Source: Bacteroidales bacterium (lineage in GTDB: Bacteria > Bacteroidota > Bacteroidia > Bacteroidales > UBA932). Taken from it: DNA of 64,000 nt. The notes under the pieces were generated by a model that saw only the letters and a list, made by a program, of their open reading frames with translations, did no database searches and was not told the DNA's origin. Below are positions 59,333 through 64,000 of this stretch, in pieces. Each line of letters starts with the position of its first letter. The first letter of the stretch is position 1. Where the stretch lies: positions 1-64,000 of the forward strand of contig JAGAKH010000023.1 of assembly GCA_017625725.1 (NCBI GenBank). The letters run 5' to 3'. The translations under genes and the position numbers were made by a program.

Positions 59333-61369
59333 CTATTCTTCTGCGGCAGGTTTTACCTCAATAAGATAATTTCTTTCAAAGGTAGGGAAAATATATGGAT
59401 TGTCACCGTCAACCGTGTATGAATGTCTGTTGTCGGATGCATACTCGGTCACAATGTATTCCTTGCCGGCATCAAGTCCTCTCAGTTCTATCTGGCCTCC
59501 ATCCCAGTTGTCAGCATAGAATGCATAGTAGAGGGCTCCGTCCTTGGATATGGTGTGTGTCTCAGGAACATCGAATCTGATGTCATAAAGATTGAGGTAT
59601 TCTCCCTTTGAAAGCATCTTTTCATTATAGATGCTGACCCATTTCTTCAATGCTGCCTCTTTCTCCGGTGTGAGGAGGTATCCGTCACCCCTTACATTAG
59701 GATTAGGCTTAGGCCATGTGAACTTGGAGCCGATGACTCCACCGATACCGATCTGGGTGCCGTAGTCGTTACCCTCGTCGCTCAATTCGACATGGTCGGC
59801 ATAATATGCCATCTCAGGACACATTGCACCGTAAACCTTTCTCTTCATACGTATCTGGGCACTTGAGGTAGGGTCGGAAGCGACAGCCTGATTCATGTGA
59901 GGGGTAAGGAAGAAGTTCATTGCACATCCGCAAGGGCAGATCTGCACCACAGAATACGGCTTGATCTCGCGTGCCTTGTTGAATATGTCTTCGAAGAATT
60001 CAGGAAGTCTTTCCACGGCCTCTTCCGGATACTCCAGACCGCTGTGATGATTGTGGTCCGGCAGACAGCAGTTGAGGTGCTGTCCGTCAAGCTTAAGGCC
60101 GTCGAACCCCCATTCTCCTATGAATCTTTCGACAAGGTCTATTGTATATTTTCTTGTTGTCTTGTTTACTGGGGACAGATACCAGCTGTCCCACCATGTG
60201 ATATATTCAGGAGCTCCCTGTGCATCCATCAGAAGCATGTCAGGATTCTCTCTGAGTGCTCTTGTTCCGGGATCTGCTGCAAGAGGAGCCCACCACAGCT
60301 TGGCTTTCAGACCATGAGAATGGATGGCATCCGTGATGCGTCTCATGTCCTTGGCTCCGTTGAACCTCTCGTTGGTCTCCCAGTCGCCTTCAGCTATCTG
60401 GAATCCGTCATCTACGTCAACCCACTTGAATCCCAGTTCCTTGACCTTAGGAAGTGTACCGAGGACTTCATCAACAGTGAATTTCCTTTCATATCCCCAT
60501 GCACACCAGACAGCTTCGAAAGCTTCTGGTTCTGAAGCCTGAGGCTGCCAACCCTGATGAGCCTGCATGAACTTGGCAAACTGGCTGAGAGGACCGAAGA
60601 AGTCACCCTTTCCCACAGAAATGAACTGTCTCCAGGTCTTCAGTGTGTCTCCCTTGTGCATGAGCACCGGCTCTTCGAATTCCTGCAGAAGAGACATGGT
60701 TGTGAAATCATCATAACGAACCTTCTTCACCGGCATCGATATGAGCTTGAGGTCCGGCTCCACAAGACCTGTGGAAATGTTTGCGTCCCTTCTCCAGAGT
60801 GTGACCATAGGGATTCCTCCGCCGTAGTCTGTGTTGTTCATTCCGAGGAAGTTCTTCTGGTAGAAACTTTCTTCTACAGGAAGGATCCAGTCGTCACGCC
60901 TAGCAGTCGAGGTAGGCTGGAAAGACCAGATCACTTCGTCGGATTTTACGCTGAGTTTATTTGATTCCAGAGCCTTTACGGTCAGGATCTTGTCTGAATG
61001 GTTGACATAACTGCTGCTGATAAGCACCATATCTTCGAAATCCGGCAGTGTCCGGACGGTAAGGATCTTTTCGATCTCATATCCGTCTTCCTTCCATGTT
61101 CCGTAGAGGGTGTATGTCTTTCCTTCCTCACAGCCGCATTCCTTTACTTCACGAAGTTTCCAGCTGTCTATAAGGGCTTCGTCGGCAATGATGGCATCAG
61201 CTGCCTGAAAATCAGAGTGATATACGTCTGCACCTTCAGCTGATGAGATCACCTTGTAATGCATGTCATCATTGACAGAAAGTGTGATGTTCCCGTTGGT
61301 TACTGATGTGTATGAGCAAGCTGCCGTCATAAGGGCAGCTCCGATGATTGCAGAAAGTTTGGTTTTCAT
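59333..61369 (-). CDS. GH36-like alpha-galactosidase family lipoprotein
   Basis: This 678-residue lipoprotein (cysteine 18) has an N-terminal beta-sandwich (about 25-280) and a clan GH-D TIM barrel. The nucleophile is Asp428 in DGLKLDG and the acid/base candidate is Asp499 in SDPTSS. Further barrel motifs are WVDVDDGFQIAEGDWE and AKLWWAPLAADPG. Families in this clan cleave alpha-galactosides or alpha-N-acetylgalactosaminides. The neighbouring GH109-like gene points to an alpha-Gal/alpha-GalNAc substrate. It begins 9 nt after the kinase gene. Confidence 0.87.
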   Translation of the reverse strand: MKTKLSAIIGAALMTAACSYTSVTNGNITLSVNDDMHYKVISSAEGADVYHSDFQAADAIIADEALIDSWKLREVKECGCEEGKTYTLYGTWKEDGYEIEKILTVRTLPDFEDMVLISSSYVNHSDKILTVKALESNKLSVKSDEVIWSFQPTSTARRDDWILPVEESFYQKNFLGMNNTDYGGGIPMVTLWRRDANISTGLVEPDLKLISMPVKKVRYDDFTTMSLLQEFEEPVLMHKGDTLKTWRQFISVGKGDFFGPLSQFAKFMQAHQGWQPQASEPEAFEAVWCAWGYERKFTVDEVLGTLPKVKELGFKWVDVDDGFQIAEGDWETNERFNGAKDMRRITDAIHSHGLKAKLWWAPLAADPGTRALRENPDMLLMDAQGAPEYITWWDSWYLSPVNKTTRKYTIDLVERFIGEWGFDGLKLDGQHLNCCLPDHNHHSGLEYPEEAVERLPEFFEDIFNKAREIKPYSVVQICPCGCAMNFFLTPHMNQAVASDPTSSAQIRMKRKVYGAMCPEMAYYADHVELSDEGNDYGTQIGIGGVIGSKFTWPKPNPNVRGDGYLLTPEKEAALKKWVSIYNEKMLSKGEYLNLYDIRFDVPETHTISKDGALYYAFYADNWDGGQIELRGLDAGKEYIVTEYASDNRHSYTVDGDNPYIFPTFERNYLIEVKPAAEE

Positions 61370-61378
61370 AGTATCGGA

Positions 61379-62332
61379 TTAAAGGAGTTCAGTCTTGAAT
61401 TTTTCAATTGCACAGGTTTCCGCTGCCTTACGTGATGAGAATGCACCTGTTCCTCCGGCTGCGGTGGTGTTGATGGCTCCTGTAAGGTTACCGTTTCTCT
61501 GGCAGTTTTCCAGGCTGTGTCCTGCAACGAATGCACTGATGAATCCTGAGTTGAAGCTGTCTCCGGCTCCGATTGCGTCAACGACCTCTTTATTAAGGAA
61601 GGATGCCAGGAAATTGCGGCTTCCGTCCTTCTTTACCAGAAGAGAACCCTTTGAACCCATCTTCACTACCATTGCCTTTCCGATATAAGGCTCGACAGCT
61701 GCAATTGCACTCTCGATGTCTTCTGTTCCTGTGAGGGCCATGAGCTCCTTTTCGTTGGGCAGGAATACTGTAACCTTCGGCAGGACCTTCTTCCAGTCCA
61801 TTTCCCATTTTTCAACAGGGTCCCACTGTGTGTCAAGAGACACGGTCACTCCGTTCTCTTCCGCCTTGGCAAGCACCTTGTCCAGGTCTCTCAGAAGAGC
61901 AGACTGCATGAAAAGCGAAGATAGGTGGATATGTCTGGTGTTTTCAAATACACTGAGGTCGATGTCATCGTAGCCCATGATGTCCATCGCTCCCTGATAG
62001 GTCAGATTTGCCCTATCCTCTCCATAATTCATGACAATTGTAGCTCCGGTAGCAACTTTTCCGCTTCTGATCAGATAACCGGTATCTACGCCCTTTGCAC
62101 CAAGAGAGTCGCAGACAAGGTCTCCGAACACATCTTTGCCTATCATTCCCACAAAACAGACCTTGCTGCCAAGCGATGCTGCATTGGCGGCGAAGATTGC
62201 TGTGCTGCTTCCAAGGGTGAGCGTCATGTCGGCGGCGAATTTTTCCTTGCCGATTTCCGGTTCTGATTCTATTCCGTTCAAGATCAGGTCTACGTTTAGT
62301 TCGCCGATTGCGGCGATGTCGAATGGTTTCAT
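61379..62332 (-). CDS. PfkB-family carbohydrate kinase
   Basis: This 317-residue cytoplasmic kinase has the family opening FDIAAIGELNVDLI, a SSTAIFAANAASLG segment where ribokinases have GGKGANQ, and the catalytic DAIGAGDSFNSGF motif. It resembles PfkB sugar kinases of unassigned specificity. In an operon with alpha-Gal/GalNAc glycosidases and next to a DeoR-type regulator, a galactose- or tagatose-type substrate is plausible. It is the first gene of the operon; the minus-strand TATATTTG (62364 to 62357) is the likely -7 element, without a recognisable -33 box. Confidence 0.88.
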   Translation of the reverse strand: MKPFDIAAIGELNVDLILNGIESEPEIGKEKFAADMTLTLGSSTAIFAANAASLGSKVCFVGMIGKDVFGDLVCDSLGAKGVDTGYLIRSGKVATGATIVMNYGEDRANLTYQGAMDIMGYDDIDLSVFENTRHIHLSSLFMQSALLRDLDKVLAKAEENGVTVSLDTQWDPVEKWEMDWKKVLPKVTVFLPNEKELMALTGTEDIESAIAAVEPYIGKAMVVKMGSKGSLLVKKDGSRNFLASFLNKEVVDAIGAGDSFNSGFISAFVAGHSLENCQRNGNLTGAINTTAAGGTGAFSSRKAAETCAIEKFKTELL

Positions 62333-62410
62333 TTCAGTGCGGTTTTATGTGTTTCGCAAATATAATTTTATAATTTCAATTGTTTCGTTTGTCGTGGATA
62401 TATTTTCGTA

Positions 62411-62418
62411 GGGGGGGG
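62411..62418 (+). repeat. G8 homopolymer in the kinase/regulator intergenic region
   Basis: Eight G residues lie in the 239-bp AT-rich gap between the divergent kinase and regulator genes. They are outside both predicted promoter cores (minus-strand -7 at 62357-62364, plus-strand promoter at 62509-62539), so a direct effect on transcription is not supported. Confidence 0.5.
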
Positions 62419-62508
62419 TAGAATATATAAATCTATACAGTGGTTACTTTACAGATTATCAGCTTTTTACATATTTTATAACATCTTTGAGAATATGTTT
62501 CGAAGTAT

Positions 62509-62539
62509 TTTGAAAATATGATTTAAAGCTGTATCTTTG
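62509..62539 (+). promoter_or_regulatory. Promoter of the DeoR-type regulator gene
   Basis: TTTG at 62509-62512, 19 nt, then TATCTTTG at 62532-62539, exact matches to both Bacteroidota elements. The ATG at 62572 is 33 nt downstream. Confidence 0.75.
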
Positions 62540-62571
62540 TGAATAGATAAAAACTTTTAAACCAAATAATC

Positions 62572-63369
62572 ATGGAGGTGGGTATAGTGTCTTCTCAAGG
62601 AAGAAGAAGTGCGATCCTGCAGATCTTAAAGGAAAATTCTACTGTATCTGTTTTGGAACTCAGCAAGATGTTCGAGGTGTCGGAAGTGACAATCCGTAAA
62701 GACCTTAATATGCTGAAAGAGAGGAATTTGCTTGTCAGGACCAGAGGTGGTGCCATTGTGAACAGCACCGGGCCTCAGGAGGATGAGAAAAGCATCCGTT
62801 ACAAGAGACTAGCAAATTATCGCGAGAAACAGGCTATAGGACGTGCGGCTGCAGAACTGATTGAGGAAGGAGATACGGTAATCATTGATTCCGGCACGAC
62901 TGCATTCCAGGTAGCATGCAATCTGCATAGGTTTCAAAATCTTACGATTCTTACAAATGCTCTTAATGTAGCCCAGGAGGTTCTTTCATATAATCGTTTC
63001 AATGTTATCCTCTTGGGAGGAAATATCAGAAATTCCAGCGAATCTGTAGTCGGTGCTCTTGCCGAGTCCAATCTGAAGATGTTCTATTGCGACAAGCTCT
63101 TCCTCGGAGTTGATTCATTCAGTCTTGACAACGGGCTCTCCACTCCAAGTGTTGAGGAGGCGAATATCAATCAGATCATGATCCAGAGATCGCGAAAAGT
63201 GATCACTGTCTTTGATTCAAGCAAGGTGAACAAGCGTGCTCTGGCTTTCATAACTTCTCTAGATAACATTGATACCATCGTTACTGATGACGGTATGGAG
63301 AAGTCATTCATATCCCAGCTGAAAGCCAGAAATATTGAAGTGGTTACAGTAAGACCGGACGGTCTTTGA
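62572..63369 (+). CDS. DeoR/GlpR-family sugar-phosphate-responsive regulator
   Basis: This 265-residue regulator has an N-terminal DeoR helix-turn-helix (about 7-60: RRSAILQILKENSTVSVLELSKMFEVSEVTIRKDLNML) and the family's RGGA motif. A sugar-phosphate-isomerase-like effector domain follows, with the DSGTT motif, LTNALNVA, GGNIRNSSESVVG and a DSSKV motif near the end. It is divergent from the kinase-GH36-GH109 operon and most likely represses it until a sugar phosphate made by the kinase accumulates. AgaR-type regulators of GalNAc use belong to this family, but assignment to that group is inference. Confidence 0.92.
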   Translation: MEVGIVSSQGRRSAILQILKENSTVSVLELSKMFEVSEVTIRKDLNMLKERNLLVRTRGGAIVNSTGPQEDEKSIRYKRLANYREKQAIGRAAAELIEEGDTVIIDSGTTAFQVACNLHRFQNLTILTNALNVAQEVLSYNRFNVILLGGNIRNSSESVVGALAESNLKMFYCDKLFLGVDSFSLDNGLSTPSVEEANINQIMIQRSRKVITVFDSSKVNKRALAFITSLDNIDTIVTDDGMEKSFISQLKARNIEVVTVRPDGL

Positions 63370-63370
63370 T

Positions 63371-63799
63371 TCAGACAGTCATACGGAAAACGCCGGTATC
63401 ATATTCATCGAATCCTTCAGACCGATATAGTGCTCTTGCTGCTGTTCTTGACGGGTTTGAAGTGAGGTATATTGTTGATCGGCAGCCATTTTCCCTTACA
63501 TATTCTACTGCAGCCTGCACGAGTTGTCGTCCTATGCCCCTGCCCCTGTATCTTTGGTCTACGACGACGTCTTCAATCCAAAACTTGTCTCTTGCCAATG
63601 TGCTGCAACGTATAAGTGTCAACATTCCGGAGATTACTCCGTCCTCTTCACTGATAAAAAGCGTAAAATATTGATCGTCAACAAGAAACTTTAGTCTTTC
63701 TTCGTCAACGATCGGAGAAGAAGGGTCGAGCTTCTTGAGCAGAAGCCCGACCTGTTCCGTAATGTTTTCGTCAATGTCTTTCAGTATGTATGTCTTCAT
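63371..63799 (-). CDS. GNAT-family N-acetyltransferase
   Basis: This 142-residue cytoplasmic enzyme has the GNAT acetyl-CoA-binding motif A (VVVDQRYRGRGIGRQLV, about residues 76-92) and the motif B pattern NPSRTAARALYRSEGF near the C-terminus. The acceptor substrate cannot be deduced. It follows the GH31 gene by 9 nt on the same strand and its stop is 1 nt from the convergent regulator stop. Confidence 0.9.
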   Translation of the reverse strand: MKTYILKDIDENITEQVGLLLKKLDPSSPIVDEERLKFLVDDQYFTLFISEEDGVISGMLTLIRCSTLARDKFWIEDVVVDQRYRGRGIGRQLVQAAVEYVRENGCRSTIYLTSNPSRTAARALYRSEGFDEYDTGVFRMTV

Positions 63800-63808
63800 A
63801 CCGTAAAG

Positions 63809-64000
63809 TTACTTGATTTTTGTGAATCTTGGAAGACGTGAAAGAGGAACATCGATCGTATAAGTCTTTCCTCCCTTGAATTTGCGTCCTTCCTCGTCAA
63901 TCCATCTTCCTTTCGGTAGCTTGACACTACGGTTTGTGCCAGAGTCCATTACAGGTGCGACAAGATAGGTGTCACCCAGCATATACTGGTCATTGCAGTC
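63809..64000 (-). CDS. GH31-family alpha-glycosidase, C-terminal fragment (runs off the window)
   Basis: The minus strand from 64000 to 63809 encodes 63 residues and a stop, open at the window edge. The sequence DQYMLGDTYLVAPV followed by a G-x-R-x-V-x-LPKGRWID and a GGKTYTIDVPLSRLPRF segment is the characteristic end of the barrel and proximal C-terminal domain of GH31 enzymes (alpha-glucosidases, alpha-xylosidases). It was not in the supplied gene calls because its start lies outside. Specificity cannot be judged from this part. Confidence 0.8.
   Translation of the reverse strand, partial: DCNDQYMLGDTYLVAPVMDSGTNRSVKLPKGRWIDEEGRKFKGGKTYTIDVPLSRLPRFTKIK

Noticed and set aside
61379..62332. 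Kinase as a second ribokinase of the ribose-type locus
   Set aside because: The GGKGANQ ribokinase motif is replaced, the gene is 8 kb away and it is in an operon with alpha-Gal/GalNAc glycosidases.
62411..62418. G8 tract as a phase switch for the kinase operon or regulator
   Set aside because: It lies outside both promoter cores, so a change in length has no predicted effect.

Overview
The window is chromosomal DNA from a gut-type Bacteroidales bacterium. The evidence is two SusC/SusD pairs, a dense set of outer-membrane-type lipoproteins with BACON, GLUG, FISUMP and DUF49xx domains, and promoters of the Bacteroidota form (TTTG or TTG, about 19-21 nt, TAnnTTTG). Base composition is balanced and codon usage looks even, so a mucosal or faecal Bacteroidales is suggested but no genus can be named. 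No rRNA, tRNA, CRISPR array or intact mobile element was seen. The only mobile-element trace is at the extreme left edge: repeated motifs like the multiple terminal repeats of an IS21-family element, abutting a SusC gene that has lost its N-terminus.

Region 1 (149-21574) looks like a polymer-utilisation locus aimed at phosphodiester-containing substrates. It has a headless SusC, a SusD, four consecutive GLUG-repeat lipoproteins (one ending in a phosphodiester glycosidase, one in an SGNH/DUF4886 hydrolase), then after a strong hairpin terminator a glycerophosphodiester phosphodiesterase, a GlpT/UhpC-type organophosphate transporter and an S1/P1-type nuclease. Region 2 (21762-24096) is a solitary K+-dependent membrane pyrophosphatase whose promoter lies between the arms of a perfect inverted repeat.

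Region 3 (24195-32341) is an envelope module: a MORN-TonB fusion behind a promoter with a G8 tract in its spacer, a secreted TPR-CHAT protease-like protein, and a divergent operon of a TPR-like protein, a CHASE2 membrane sensor without output domain, a FecR/DUF4384-like protein and a DUF4434 lipoprotein. I think this is the best candidate for an undescribed system. Region 4 (32409-37827) is a polyamine-type ABC operon led by an outer-membrane porin (porin-potA-potB-potC-potD), with a hairpin in the leader and a PotD carrying an extra C-terminal membrane helix. Region 5 (37874-40168) holds three small lipoproteins.

Region 6 (40175-53886) resembles the ribose-utilisation (rus) loci of Bacteroides: LacI regulator, ribokinase, GRP-type sugar transporter, SusC/SusD, two clan-A glycosidases with NEP motifs, a BACON-FISUMP lipoprotein and a nucleoside hydrolase. 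A cluster of TTGTGCAA operator-like sites lies between the regulator and the operon. It is followed by a BACON-discoidin-CotH protein, an Xaa-Pro aminopeptidase and a DUF456 protein. Region 7 (57886-62572) is an exo-glycosidase operon (GH109-like, GH36-like, PfkB kinase) divergent from a DeoR-type regulator, suited to alpha-GalNAc/alpha-Gal removal from host or dietary glycans. The right edge holds a GNAT acetyltransferase and the 3' end of a GH31 glycosidase. No gene-free stretch exceeds about 260 bp.
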